From contig QJJF01000003.1 of assembly GCA_003202005.1 (NCBI GenBank), positions 496,001-560,000 on the forward strand: a DNA stretch of 64,000 bases, written 5' to 3'. The notes under the pieces were generated by a model. It worked only from the letters and a program-made list of their open reading frames with translations, had not been told where the DNA came from and did no database searches. This document shows positions 16,870 to 26,628 of the stretch, one piece after another; the stretch's first letter is position 1; every line of letters begins with the position of its first letter. Source of the DNA: Williamsia faeni (GTDB taxonomy: Bacteria > Actinomycetota > Actinomycetes > Mycobacteriales > Mycobacteriaceae). Both the position numbers and the translations under genes were made by a program.

Positions 16870-17922
16870 ATGGACTTCGCGTTGAGCGCCGAACAGACAT
16901 CCCTCGCCGATTCCGAGCGCGCGTGGCTCACCAAAAACGATCCACTGCAGACGCGGCGGCAAACCGTGGACGAGGGACCGGCACGCCTGAGCGCTGCGGA
17001 CCGACGCCATCTGACCGACTCGGGCCTGATCGGGTTGCTCACCGACGAAATGGGCGGCACCCATGTCGATCTCGCCGTTTTGACCGAAGAGCACGGGCGG
17101 GCCGGCAGCGCCATCCCGCTCGCGGATCTCGCAGTGGCGGCCCGACTGCTCGAGGTCATCGACCACCCGATCCGGGAGGTCGCCGAGTCCGGCACCGAAC
17201 TCGTCCTTCCAGCAGTGTCGACGCGGGAGGATTCCGCACTACATGCGGACGTCGATGGAACGGGCCTGCGCCTGAGTGGTGCTACCGCGCCGATCAGCGG
17301 ACTGCTCGACGCCGACCACATTCTTCTCGTCACAACCACCGTCTCCGGTACCGATGTCGCAGCGCTGCTGTCCGTCGAATCGGTGACCGTACGAACCCTG
17401 GAGACACTCGACCTGACCCGATCGTGGTCGGTGGTCGAACTCGATCTGGTTGTCCCGGAGTCGGAGTGGAGCGCGCTACCCACCGGAACCGCTGCCTACG
17501 TGCACGACGAACTGTCCACCTACCGCTCCTTCGATGCACTCGGCGCCGCCGCACAGCTGGTGGATGTCACCGTCGAATACGCAGGCCAGCGAACCCAGTT
17601 CGATCGTCCGATCGGCAGCTTTCAGGCGATCAAGCATCACTGCGCAGACATGGCCGTGGCCACCGAATCCTCCCGCGCAGCACTGTGGGCCGCCGCAATT
17701 GCCCTCGACGACAACCTCGACACCAGGCCCACTGCCGTGTCGGCAGCGGCCGCGTACGCCGGTGAGGCCACCAGCACAACCGCGCAAACCGCACTGCAGG
17801 TGCACGGCGGTATCGGGTTCACCTGGGAACACGACCTGCACTTGTTGCTCCGTCGCATCAAGGTCGATGAATTGCTGGACGGGTCTGTCTCCTACCACCG
17901 CCGCCGCCTCGTCACCGCCTGA
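16870..17922 (+). CDS. Short acyl-CoA dehydrogenase subunit (FadE-like)
   Basis: This 350-residue protein is an acyl-CoA dehydrogenase shorter than the usual 380-400 residues. The N-terminal domain is divergent and lacks a normal SEP-x-GSD motif. The C-terminal domain keeps RTQFDRPIGSFQAIKH and QVHGGIGFTWEHDLHL. Such proteins often pair with a second, full-length subunit to form alpha2beta2 enzymes, as in steroid side-chain breakdown. The dehydrogenase at 21621 is a possible partner. GAAAGGAA precedes the ATG, and a perfect terminator follows. Confidence 0.85.
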   Translation: MDFALSAEQTSLADSERAWLTKNDPLQTRRQTVDEGPARLSAADRRHLTDSGLIGLLTDEMGGTHVDLAVLTEEHGRAGSAIPLADLAVAARLLEVIDHPIREVAESGTELVLPAVSTREDSALHADVDGTGLRLSGATAPISGLLDADHILLVTTTVSGTDVAALLSVESVTVRTLETLDLTRSWSVVELDLVVPESEWSALPTGTAAYVHDELSTYRSFDALGAAAQLVDVTVEYAGQRTQFDRPIGSFQAIKHHCADMAVATESSRAALWAAAIALDDNLDTRPTAVSAAAAYAGEATSTTAQTALQVHGGIGFTWEHDLHLLLRRIKVDELLDGSVSYHRRRLVTA

Positions 17923-17949
17923 ACCACAGGCACCTACAACTCGATAAAC

Positions 17950-17989
17950 GATCAAGGGCGGGAACCGGTTTCGGTTCCCGCCCTTGATC
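17950..17989. terminator. Perfect bidirectional terminator
   Basis: Seventeen-base perfect arms (17950-17966 and 17973-17989) flank a 6-base loop between the convergent acyl-CoA dehydrogenase and enoyl-CoA hydratase genes. Confidence 0.9.
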
Positions 17990-18015
17990 AATTCTCTTGC
18001 AGTCGCCGCTTGGTG

Positions 18016-18819
18016 TCAGCGAGCCTGCCACTTCGGTTCACGCTTCTCTGCAAAGGCCCGAGGGCCTTCCTTTGCGTCTTCACTCTTCCGCAGTTCCGCC
18101 CACTCGGCCGCGGTGAGCGCCCACTGAGCGTCCTCGTCGGTGCGCACTCCGTCGACGGCGCCGAACGCAATACGCTTGCTCGCCTGTACCGACAGTGGGG
18201 CGTTGACCGCAATCCGCTGAGCCAGCTCGATGGCTGCATCAACCGAACCACCCTCGGGTGCAATCTGATTGATCAATCCCAGCTCGAGGGCACGGGCGGC
18301 AGTGATCGGATCGCCGGTGAAGAGCATCTCCATCGCCAACCGTCGCGGAATCTGGGCCGCGAGGCGAAAAGCGCCGCCCGCTCCGGCCAACAGCCCACGT
18401 TTGACCTCCGGAAGTCCGAACGTTGCATTCTCCGATGCGACGATCAGATCAGCGGCCAGCGCCAGTTCGGTACCGCCACCGAGTGCGGTTCCGTTGACAG
18501 CGGCGATGGTCGGCTTGTCGATGAACCGGTTCACGAACCCGGCAAAACCCCAGTCCTCATGACCCGGCGCGTACAGGCTCTCGCCGCGCGAGATCGCCTT
18601 GAGATCAGCACCCGCACAGAAGGATTTGTCGCCGGCGCCGGTGATGACGATGGCCCGGACGTCCGGGTCTCGGGTCGCCTCATTGAGGGCCTCGCCAACC
18701 GCTTCGCTGACCACCGAGTTCACGGCATTGCGCGCGTCGGGCCGGTTGATCGTGATGACCATGACGTTGCCCTCGCGCCTCACGAGCGCACCGGCCTGGG
18801 TAGTCGTGGTTTCTGTCAT
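18016..18819 (-). CDS. Enoyl-CoA hydratase (crotonase family)
   Basis: This 267-residue crotonase carries both catalytic glutamates (GGGTE and GLPE) and the oxyanion segments CAGADLK and ALGGG. It is similar to the hydratase at 12756. It is the last gene of a long minus-strand operon that starts near 26937, and overlaps the thiolase stop by four bases. It should hydrate an enoyl-CoA in the second beta-oxidation set of the window. Confidence 0.9.
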   Translation of the reverse strand: MTETTTTQAGALVRREGNVMVITINRPDARNAVNSVVSEAVGEALNEATRDPDVRAIVITGAGDKSFCAGADLKAISRGESLYAPGHEDWGFAGFVNRFIDKPTIAAVNGTALGGGTELALAADLIVASENATFGLPEVKRGLLAGAGGAFRLAAQIPRRLAMEMLFTGDPITAARALELGLINQIAPEGGSVDAAIELAQRIAVNAPLSVQASKRIAFGAVDGVRTDEDAQWALTAAEWAELRKSEDAKEGPRAFAEKREPKWQAR

Positions 18820-19976
18820 TTTTCCTCACTCGGGTCGATCAGTTCCAGAATGGTGGCGTTGGCCTGCCCACCGCCTTCGCACATGGTCTGCAGGCCATAC
18901 CGAATGTTGTTGTTCCGCATGTGGTGAATCATGTCGGTCAGGATTCGCGCACCCGAGCCGCCCAGCGGATGTCCCAGGGCAATGGCCCCGCCGTTCGGGT
19001 TCACCCGCTCCGGATCGGCCCCGATTTCCTTCAGCCACGCCAAGGGCACCGATGCGAAGGCCTCGTTGACCTCGAACACACCGATATCGTCGACGCTCAA
19101 GCCCGACTTCTTCAGGGCCTTCGCCGTGGCCGGGATGGGTGCGGTCAGCATGATGACCGGGTCGGCACCGGCCACCACGGCCGTATGGATCTTCGCGATC
19201 GGCGTCAGTCCGTGCTCGGCAGCTGCCTCTTCGCTCATGATCAGCAGAGCGGCACAGCCGTCGGAGATCTGAGATGCGTTGCCGGCGTGGATGACACCGT
19301 CTTCTTTGAAGACGGTCTTCAACCCGGCGAGCTTCTCCACCGTGGTCCCGCGACGAATACCCTCGTCTTTCGAGATTACGGTGCCGTCCGGTGTGGTCAC
19401 CGGCACGATCTGCGCGTCGAAAAGGCCGGCGTCCTGCGCCGCGGCGGCACGTTCATGTGATCGTGCCGAGAATGCGTCGAGCTCGGTCCGGGACAAATTC
19501 CACTTGTCCGCGATCATCTCGGCGCCGATGCCCTGATTGGGGGCGGTCTCGTATCGGGCCATGAATGCAGGGCCGTAGGGCGAACCACCGATCTTGCCGG
19601 CCGAGCCCATCGCGACCCGCGACATCGACTCGACGCCACCGGCGACCACGACGTCGTAGTGACCGGCCTCCACACTCGCGACCGCGAAGTTCAGTGCCTG
19701 CTGGGAAGATCCGCACTGCCTGTCGATCGTCACGCCAGGCACCGAGTCCGGCCAGCCCGCGGACAGCACCGCGTTGCGGGCGATGTCGTTGGCCTGATCA
19801 CCGAGCTGCTGCACACACCCCCAGATCACGTCGTCGACGATCACGGGATCGATGCCCGCGCGCTCCACCAGTGCGTTCAACACCGCCGCGGACAAGTCGG
19901 CCGGATGGACCCCCGACAACCCACCGTTCCTCTTTCCGACCGGCGCCCGGACGGCGCCGACGATCACTGCAGACAT
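18816..19976 (-). CDS. Acetyl-CoA acetyltransferase / 3-ketoacyl-CoA thiolase
   Basis: This 386-residue thiolase resembles the one at 15589. The nucleophilic Cys is in DRQCGSSQQ; NEAF, GHPLGGSG and CEGGGQAN complete the active site. It is of the FadA5-like type common in actinobacterial side-chain catabolism. It is coupled to the hydratase downstream and lies 64 bp after the CoA ligase gene. Substrate is inferred only as a 3-ketoacyl-CoA. Confidence 0.92.
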   Translation of the reverse strand: MSAVIVGAVRAPVGKRNGGLSGVHPADLSAAVLNALVERAGIDPVIVDDVIWGCVQQLGDQANDIARNAVLSAGWPDSVPGVTIDRQCGSSQQALNFAVASVEAGHYDVVVAGGVESMSRVAMGSAGKIGGSPYGPAFMARYETAPNQGIGAEMIADKWNLSRTELDAFSARSHERAAAAQDAGLFDAQIVPVTTPDGTVISKDEGIRRGTTVEKLAGLKTVFKEDGVIHAGNASQISDGCAALLIMSEEAAAEHGLTPIAKIHTAVVAGADPVIMLTAPIPATAKALKKSGLSVDDIGVFEVNEAFASVPLAWLKEIGADPERVNPNGGAIALGHPLGGSGARILTDMIHHMRNNNIRYGLQTMCEGGGQANATILELIDPSEEK

Positions 19977-20040
19977 GTTGTGCTCCTTGGTGCTTCGTGC
20001 CGGGCGGTAGGTGCCCGGAGTTCAATTGATCGCGCGAAAA

Positions 20041-21555
20041 TCAGACGCGCGCGGTTTCCAGTTCGGCAACCATCTCCAGGAGTCGACGGCGGTCGACCTT
20101 CAGGGATGGGTTGCGGGGCAGTGCACTGACGGTGTGGATGGCCACCGGGACCTCATAGCCGGTCAGCTGTCCCCGCACAAATTTCTTGAGTTCGTCCTCG
20201 TCGACCGGCTCGGCGTTCTCGATGAGTTCGATGACCGCGACCGGCACCTGTCCCAACCGGTCATCGGCCTTCCCGTAGACCGTGGCGTCGTGTACCGCGC
20301 TGTGCGCCCGCAGGGCATTGCAAACGGTCTCCGGTTGCACCTTGAATCCACCGCGGACGATGGCGTCGTCAGCGCGTCCGTCGATGTAGAGGAATCCGTC
20401 GTCGTCGAGATGCGCCAGATCGCTGGTTCGCAACCAATGGCCCTCCCCGTCACCTACCTGCTTCGCCGACACCTCGAGCCGACCGCTCTCACCGACCGGC
20501 AACACAGTTCCCTCGGCATCGACGGTACGCATCTTGACGCCGGGAAACGGCCGGCCGACACTGCCACGCTTGTTCTTCCACCACTTCTCGATCAGCGGTT
20601 TGCTCCATCCGGCCACTGCCCCACCGAACTCTGTGGCGCCGTAGACGATCATGACCGGGATGTCGTAGCGATCGGTGAACTCGTCGGCCAGTTCAGGACT
20701 GACAAAGGTGGTACCGGCGGTCACCGCACGAAGACTGGCCAGCTTCTCCCTGGGCACGCCGGCACTGAGTACCGACCGCATGGCGGCCGGTGGCAAACTT
20801 GCGACCCGGAGCCCGTGCTCGCTGACCGCATCGACCCACCCGTCGACGGTGAAGCGTGGCAGCAGGACAAACGGGCGGGCCTCGGTCAGGGACTGGATGA
20901 CGCTGAACATCCCGCCGATGTGAACGATCGCCAGTGTCACCAGGGCGACGCCACCGGTCAGCGGCTCCCGCCCACCCGTTGCCGCACCGGTGTGCCCATG
21001 CACTGCCGATATCGACGACTCGAGCTGTCGCCAGGTCAGCGGAATCCGCTTGGGGGTTCCGGTGGTGCCCGACGTGAACATCTCGACGGCAACCGGGTCT
21101 TTGTCATTGCGTTCGGCCGACAGGGTGATCTGCTCACCACCACAACGCTGCTCGACGTCGATGCCGTCGAACGAGAATCCGACGATCCCGGCATTGGTCA
21201 CTGCGGCGACGAACTCATCTTCATTCCAATAGGTTTCAGATCCGAGCACCACCTGAGGCAAGGACGCGACCGCGTCTGCACTCACACGCGCGACCGGCTG
21301 CATGGGGTTGAGGGTGACCACGGTGCGACCCTTGGCCAGGATCGCGATGAGTGCCGCGATCGACTCCATCCGGTTGCTGAGCAGGACGCCGATGCGGGCG
21401 CCCTCTCCCGCGCCGACCCGGGTCAGCTCCGCGTCGATCCGCTCTGCGAGCGTGCGCACCTGGCCCCAAGTGTACCACTGCTTGTCCTGCTGGATCATGC
21501 GGGCGTCATCTGACGCGGTCCACAACGAGCCCAACGCTTCTCTGATACTCGTCAT
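20041..21555 (-). CDS. Adenylate-forming acyl-CoA synthetase
   Basis: This 504-residue class I adenylating enzyme should activate a carboxylic acid with ATP and CoA. The P-loop-like motif TSGTTGTPKRIPLTW, the adenine motif YGATEFGG, and the hinge TSDLAHLDDDGFLYIDGRADDAIVRGG are present. The C-terminal catalytic Lys should be in NPSLKVDRR. The internal ATG giving MTSIREALG is chosen as start; a longer frame upstream overlaps the promoter side and looks non-coding. It sits between a thiolase and an acyl-CoA dehydrogenase gene, fitting entry of an acid into beta-oxidation. Confidence 0.88.
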   Translation of the reverse strand: MTSIREALGSLWTASDDARMIQQDKQWYTWGQVRTLAERIDAELTRVGAGEGARIGVLLSNRMESIAALIAILAKGRTVVTLNPMQPVARVSADAVASLPQVVLGSETYWNEDEFVAAVTNAGIVGFSFDGIDVEQRCGGEQITLSAERNDKDPVAVEMFTSGTTGTPKRIPLTWRQLESSISAVHGHTGAATGGREPLTGGVALVTLAIVHIGGMFSVIQSLTEARPFVLLPRFTVDGWVDAVSEHGLRVASLPPAAMRSVLSAGVPREKLASLRAVTAGTTFVSPELADEFTDRYDIPVMIVYGATEFGGAVAGWSKPLIEKWWKNKRGSVGRPFPGVKMRTVDAEGTVLPVGESGRLEVSAKQVGDGEGHWLRTSDLAHLDDDGFLYIDGRADDAIVRGGFKVQPETVCNALRAHSAVHDATVYGKADDRLGQVPVAVIELIENAEPVDEDELKKFVRGQLTGYEVPVAIHTVSALPRNPSLKVDRRRLLEMVAELETARV

Positions 21556-21620
21556 GTCGATGACTCCACTTCTGCCGACGAGAAAACTGGCACTTTCATA
21601 GATGACTGGATGACGAAGGG

Positions 21621-22805
21621 CTAGCGGGGCAGGCCCAGCCCTCGTTCGGCGATGATGTTCCGCATGATCTCGGAGCTGCCACCGGCGATCGTGTAGGCCC
21701 GGGCGTAGAGAAATCCGTCCTGCCATCGACCGTTTTCGATCGCGGCCGGATCACCCTCGACGAGAATCCCTGCCTGGCCGCTCAATTCGAGGGCAAAGCG
21801 TTCGATCTCGACGCCGATCTCACTGAACATCAACTTCGCCATGGGGGCGTCATACGCGCGTTCGGTCTTGGTGGACCATCGGCTGATGTTTGCGTACACC
21901 AGCGCCGACAGTGCCGCGACGGAAGCCGTGAGTTGTCCAAGCCGATCCTGGACGAGAGCGTCTTCGATCGCGGGACGTCCGCCTCGCGTGACGTTCTTCG
22001 CCAGATCCTTGAGTGCATGAACATTCTGCTGGAGTCGAACAGCGCTCGCGGCCACTCCGGACCGTTCGTGCCCCAGACTCGAATTCGCGATTTTCCAGCC
22101 CTGGCCGGGTTCGCCGATCAACGCCTCGGAAGGGAGCTCGACGTTGTCGAGGAACACCTCGTTGAAGTCCGACGTACCGGTCATCTCGCGCAACGGCCGC
22201 ACGTCGACACCAGGTGTGCGCATGTCGATGATGAACGCGCTGATGCCTTTGTGCTTGGGCGCATCTGGATCGGTACGTGCCAGGAGGTAACCGAAATCCG
22301 CCCACTGGCCGTGGGTGGTCCATACCTTCTGGCCGGAGATCCGGAATCCGTTCTCGGTCCGAACAGCTTTCGTGCGCAACGAGGCGAGGTCGCTACCCGA
22401 ACTCGGCTCACTGAAGAGCTGACAGAAGATCTCCTGCCCCGACCGGATCCCGGGCAGATACCGCTGTCGCTGGGCCTCGGTACCGAAATCGAACAGTGCG
22501 TGTGCGACCAGATTTCCAGCACCGGTCGCCAGTGGGGCACGAGCCCGCGCCGCCTCCTCACCGACGACGACGCTGCGCTCGGCCGAGTGAATCGAACCCG
22601 AGCCGCCGTACTGCTCGGGCCAGTCACCACCGAGGTAGCCAGCCGCAAACAGCTTGCCGGTCCACTCTTTGAGCAGTGCCAGTTCTTCGACCGACTCCGC
22701 GCTGCGCACACCTGCTTTGGGGGCGATGGCCGGCTTGTTCGCGGCGACAAAGGCGCGCACTTCTTGCCGGAACTCTTCGAGTTCCGGTGTCATCCCGTAG
22801 TCCAT
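21621..22805 (-). CDS. Acyl-CoA dehydrogenase (FadE-like, 394 residues)
   Basis: This full-length acyl-CoA dehydrogenase has the YLGGDWPEQYGG N-terminal feature, FSEPSSGSDLAS for flavin contact, QKVWTTHGQWADFGYLLART, and a C-terminal TIAGGSSEIMRNIIAERGLGLP. This layout matches the subunits that form heteromeric dehydrogenases with short partners such as the one at 16870. GGAGG before the ATG supports the start. It lies 21 bp after the crotonase gene and 65 bp before the CoA ligase gene. Confidence 0.9.
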   Translation of the reverse strand: MDYGMTPELEEFRQEVRAFVAANKPAIAPKAGVRSAESVEELALLKEWTGKLFAAGYLGGDWPEQYGGSGSIHSAERSVVVGEEAARARAPLATGAGNLVAHALFDFGTEAQRQRYLPGIRSGQEIFCQLFSEPSSGSDLASLRTKAVRTENGFRISGQKVWTTHGQWADFGYLLARTDPDAPKHKGISAFIIDMRTPGVDVRPLREMTGTSDFNEVFLDNVELPSEALIGEPGQGWKIANSSLGHERSGVAASAVRLQQNVHALKDLAKNVTRGGRPAIEDALVQDRLGQLTASVAALSALVYANISRWSTKTERAYDAPMAKLMFSEIGVEIERFALELSGQAGILVEGDPAAIENGRWQDGFLYARAYTIAGGSSEIMRNIIAERGLGLPR

Positions 22806-22826
22806 GTCAGATCCTCCGCTCAAAGC

Positions 22827-23618
22827 TCATGCCGGGCCCCGGATCTCGAACTCACGGGTGGGCACTGCCGATCGATCCACCTGCGCCTTGCCGATCGGAT
22901 TGCCGATCACGGTGTAGGACATCGCCGTCGCCAGTGCATGCGAACGTCCGGTGTCCTTCGACTCCCAGATCGCACGGACCGTGCCCTGGATCGCGGCGGC
23001 CGGTTTGGCCGCGATGCGCTCGGCGAGTAGCGCCGCCCGACCCCAGAGTTCGTCGCGCGCGACGACTTCGCTGACAAAGCCGATTTGATGTGCACGCTGG
23101 GCCGACATCCGTTCGTCGAGACCGAGCAGCGCCATCCGCAACACCTCGCCGATCGGGATCCGATGTGCCAGTCCGATCGGTTCGAGCGCCGCGACGATTC
23201 CGTACGAGACGTGCGGATCGAAGAACTGTGCATCTTCGCTGGCGATGATGATGTCGGCCTCGTTGAGCCAGTACAGCGCACCGCCCGCGACCATGCCCTG
23301 CACCGCGCAGATCAGGGGCTTCCAGCAACCGTTGTGCTTCGGGGAGAGATCTGCCCCGGGATCACGCCTGCTGAAAGGATTCTCGGCCACATAGGTGCCC
23401 TCTTTGACATCCATGCCGGTACTGAAGGCGCGGTCGCCACTCGCCCGCAGGACAACGACATGGACATCGTCGGTTGCGTCCGCGTACGCCCACAAGTCGC
23501 GGAACTCGCCACGCATGGCGTTGGTGAACGAGTTCATCCGATCGGGACGATTGAGGGTGATCGTCAGAACGTGGTCTTTGACCTCTGCGATCACCGTGGT
23601 CAGTGCGGTCAGCTCCAC
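22827..23618 (-). CDS. Crotonase-family protein lacking both catalytic glutamates
   Basis: This 263-residue crotonase-fold protein has the CoA and oxyanion region (FSTGMDVKEG, MVAGGALYW), but the two general acid/base residues are replaced. Tyr116 is at the first glutamate position and His136 at the second (FFDPHVSYG). It is therefore unlikely to be an ordinary hydratase; isomerase, hydrolase or lyase chemistry is possible. GTG is chosen as start because GAGGAGG lies five bases before it. It lies within the operon between a MaoC-type and an acyl-CoA dehydrogenase gene. Confidence 0.85.
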   Translation of the reverse strand: MELTALTTVIAEVKDHVLTITLNRPDRMNSFTNAMRGEFRDLWAYADATDDVHVVVLRASGDRAFSTGMDVKEGTYVAENPFSRRDPGADLSPKHNGCWKPLICAVQGMVAGGALYWLNEADIIIASEDAQFFDPHVSYGIVAALEPIGLAHRIPIGEVLRMALLGLDERMSAQRAHQIGFVSEVVARDELWGRAALLAERIAAKPAAAIQGTVRAIWESKDTGRSHALATAMSYTVIGNPIGKAQVDRSAVPTREFEIRGPA

Positions 23619-23741
23619 AGTTCCTCCTCTGGTACACGCGGGACGCATTCCCGCACAACGATCAACGGGATACTCGGCGGAAACCCGCTCGCGGCGACAT
23701 GTACGAACACCGTCTCCGCCGCACCCGCCTTCACCGGCGGG

Positions 23742-25007
23742 TCAGGCGTTACGCTGTGCCGCACGCAACTCACCGTGTCGCTTGAGCATCTGGACGGCGA
23801 TGGCGCTCAGATCTGCCGGCGGGGTCCGCAGTGCCGCCAGGCCGGTCTCACGACTCGGCAGCGAGACCGTTGCCGTCGCCGGACACGTGACCTCACCGCG
23901 CTGGCTGGTACCACGGAATTCGAGGTCGACCAGGTAGCGATCACCCTCGATGCGCTTGCCGACCACCTCACCGGTGAATCGGTGAGTGTCGCCCAGGTAG
24001 TTGAACTTTCGCATCTGGCTGGACATCGTCTCGATCCAGCCGTCGTCACCGATCCAATTGGTGAGGAAGTGGGTCAGCCAGCAATCGCGCATCATGCCGT
24101 AGTCATAGGATGTCGGCAAACCGATCGAGCGGGCGTATTCGGCATCCCAGTGAATACGCTGCGCAACATCGGGAATGCCCTGCTCGTTGGGGATGTAGAA
24201 CGCACCGATGCGTTGCCGGTTTTTGTAGGCCAGCCGGCCGGTGCAGGGCGTGTACGGCGCGAAACCGTAACCGCCCGAATGGAAGACAACCATGTCCGTG
24301 GTGGTCAGCGGGCCTTTGGCCATCAAGCCCAGATCGTCTCCGACCTGCACGTCTTCCCAGTACCGGGTGTCGGCACCACGCCGCGCCTCGGCCTCGTAGA
24401 TCGCGTCGAGCTCGGCGATCTCTTCCGGGGTGTAGGTGGCGGGTTCGATGGCGTCATACTTCTTGCGCTTCTTCGACTCGTGCCGCTCGGTGTGAATGGT
24501 CAGCACCTTCTGGATCTGGACGATCTCCGCGCGCTGATTGAACTCCACGTGAATACGGGTCACGATCAACGAGCGTCCGGCGAACTCAGACTCCTTGATC
24601 TCCACGTTGTGAAAACCCTCGTACGAGTAGAGAGTATCCCCCTCATAGAGCGGTTGATACCAGTCCGTCGTGGTCCCGGACACGAAGACATGGATGCCAC
24701 GGAACGCCGGCCGGCGATGCTCTTTCGGCATCTTGTCCGCGAGGAGGTCTTTCGTCAGGGCGATGTTGATCATCGGCGGGGCGATCTGGCTCCCCCATCG
24801 GGTGTTGACGCCGTAGTCATCGTCGGTGAACAACGGGTTGTCGTCCCCGTAGCTGCGCGCGAAGGCACGCAGGACGTCGGGACTCGCGCGGGAGAACTGT
24901 TCGCGCTGGGTCACCGCGTGATAGATGCCCACGATGTCCCGTGCTCGCTGGATGTCCTCATCCTTGAACGTGTAGACCTCGGTCTTGTCAGTCGTCTCGG
25001 TACTCAT
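23742..25007 (-). CDS. Two-domain MaoC/FAS1-like dehydratase
   Basis: This 421-residue protein has two hotdog-like domains. The N-terminal half (about 20-180) resembles the FAS1-type dehydratase domain, with the ARSYGDDNPLFTDDDYG stretch. The C-terminal half (about 215-400) resembles a MaoC hydratase, with GPLTTTDMVVFHSGGYG and RKFNYLGDTHRFTGEV. It would hydrate or dehydrate a bulky CoA ester; such paired-hotdog hydratases serve large ring-bearing substrates in actinobacteria. It sits between a CoA ligase and the unusual crotonase, 123 bp before the latter. Confidence 0.85.
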   Translation of the reverse strand: MSTETTDKTEVYTFKDEDIQRARDIVGIYHAVTQREQFSRASPDVLRAFARSYGDDNPLFTDDDYGVNTRWGSQIAPPMINIALTKDLLADKMPKEHRRPAFRGIHVFVSGTTTDWYQPLYEGDTLYSYEGFHNVEIKESEFAGRSLIVTRIHVEFNQRAEIVQIQKVLTIHTERHESKKRKKYDAIEPATYTPEEIAELDAIYEAEARRGADTRYWEDVQVGDDLGLMAKGPLTTTDMVVFHSGGYGFAPYTPCTGRLAYKNRQRIGAFYIPNEQGIPDVAQRIHWDAEYARSIGLPTSYDYGMMRDCWLTHFLTNWIGDDGWIETMSSQMRKFNYLGDTHRFTGEVVGKRIEGDRYLVDLEFRGTSQRGEVTCPATATVSLPSRETGLAALRTPPADLSAIAVQMLKRHGELRAAQRNA

Positions 25008-25077
25008 GTATGCCTTCCGGTGAAAGGGCGCTTCGGCCGGGGCCGGCGCCGCTGAGGGGGTGCTTGGTATGGCGCGG

Positions 25078-26586
25078 TCAGACGCCCGACGCCTGCTTTG
25101 TCAGTCGATCGACCACATGGCGGCGCACGAGCTTGCCGGTTTCATTGCGCGGCAGCTCATCCCAGTACACGATCCGTTCTGGTGTCTTACTGCTCCGCAA
25201 CGCCGCGCGAATGAAGTCGCGCAATTCGTCCGGCGTCAGTGCCGAACCTGGCCGGAGCACGGCTGCAGCCTCGATGCGTTGACCCCAATCCGGGTCCGGC
25301 ATCCCGACCACAGCCACATCGAGAACCGCGGGATGCCGCAGGATCACATCTTCGATCTCGGCAGGCGCGATGTTCTCGGCGCCCCGGATGATGGTGTCGT
25401 CCACCCGCCCGCCGACGAACAAAAAGCCTTCGTCGTCGAGGAAACCCTGATCGCGGGTGTCGAAGAAACCGCGCTCATCGACCATCCGGCCGATACCTGC
25501 GTACTCGGCCGAAACCTGTTCTCCGCGTACGCAAATACGGCCAGTGACACCCGATTCGAGCACTCGGTCATCGGCGTCCCGGATCTCGAGCTCGATCCCT
25601 GGTACGACCTGTCCAACCGAACCGAGTCGTGCCCGGACGGACTCGTCGCCTTCGAGCGCGGCGCGATGATCGTCCGGGCCCAGAACGGCGATGGTGGAGC
25701 TCGTCTCGGTCAGACCGTAGGCGTTCACGAATCCGACGTCGGGCCAGATCTGCAGTGCCCTTTCGATCACCCGCGCGGGCATCGGCCCTCCGCCGTACGC
25801 AAGACCACGGAGCGATGGCATGGCCTTGTCCGCATCGGACTCGACCACCCGCGCGAGCATCGTGGGCACGACAAGGGCATTGGTGATGCCTTCTCGACGG
25901 GCGGTATCGAGCCATTGTTCCGGTGTGAACTGTTCGAGCACAACGGTTCGCCGCCCGGCATAGAGGTTGGTGATCACGTTCGCAACGGCCGCGATGTGGT
26001 ACGGCGGAACACTCACCAGCGCGGCCTCGTCCGCGCCTGCGGCAGCGAACTCGACGGACGCCAGAACATAGGACGACAGGTTCTCGTGCCGCAGAAGAAC
26101 TCCCTTGGGCGCCGATGTGGTGCCCGAGGTGTAGATGATCACGGCCGGGGCGTCGGAGTCGCCGTCCTCGGGCGCAGTGGCGGCGGTCCCACCGTCAACC
26201 GAAGCTGCCAACGTGCCGAGCCATTCATCGGGCGACAAGACGGTCAGCCCGGCACGGTGCAGGGCCTGCGCTTGTTCTGCACCGGCGATACCCAGTGCGC
26301 GTGGGTGATTCGACAGAAGAGCGTCGAGTTGTTCTCGACCCAGCCGGTAGTTGACCGGCACCAGCGGGACACCGGCCCGTGCCGCCGCGAACATCGCGAC
26401 CGGAAACGCCGGACCGTTGACCGCCAGGTAGACCAGCGCGTCCGCGCCGGACTTCCGGATCATTTCGGCACCGGCATACGAAAGGTGCTGCAGCCGAGCC
26501 GGTGTCAGGCCCAGGTCCTGACCGCCGACCACCACGCGGTCACCGAATCCGTCCGCGGCCATGTCCAACAACATCGTGATATTCAT
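25078..26586 (-). CDS. Adenylate-forming acyl-CoA synthetase
   Basis: This 502-residue adenylating enzyme has YTSGTTSAPKGVLLRH, the YGLTETSS motif, the hinge DTRDQGFLDDEGFLFVGGRVDDTIIRGG and a C-terminal catalytic Lys in RNETGKLVRR. It activates a carboxylic acid as its CoA thioester. It is the second such enzyme in the same operon (the other is at 20041) but is only distantly similar, which suggests two different acids or steps. A small unknown gene lies 42 bp upstream. Confidence 0.9.
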   Translation of the reverse strand: MNITMLLDMAADGFGDRVVVGGQDLGLTPARLQHLSYAGAEMIRKSGADALVYLAVNGPAFPVAMFAAARAGVPLVPVNYRLGREQLDALLSNHPRALGIAGAEQAQALHRAGLTVLSPDEWLGTLAASVDGGTAATAPEDGDSDAPAVIIYTSGTTSAPKGVLLRHENLSSYVLASVEFAAAGADEAALVSVPPYHIAAVANVITNLYAGRRTVVLEQFTPEQWLDTARREGITNALVVPTMLARVVESDADKAMPSLRGLAYGGGPMPARVIERALQIWPDVGFVNAYGLTETSSTIAVLGPDDHRAALEGDESVRARLGSVGQVVPGIELEIRDADDRVLESGVTGRICVRGEQVSAEYAGIGRMVDERGFFDTRDQGFLDDEGFLFVGGRVDDTIIRGAENIAPAEIEDVILRHPAVLDVAVVGMPDPDWGQRIEAAAVLRPGSALTPDELRDFIRAALRSSKTPERIVYWDELPRNETGKLVRRHVVDRLTKQASGV

Positions 26587-26628
26587 CCGACACTCACTTT
26601 TGGGATCAAGGGCTGGCGAAACCGGAGG

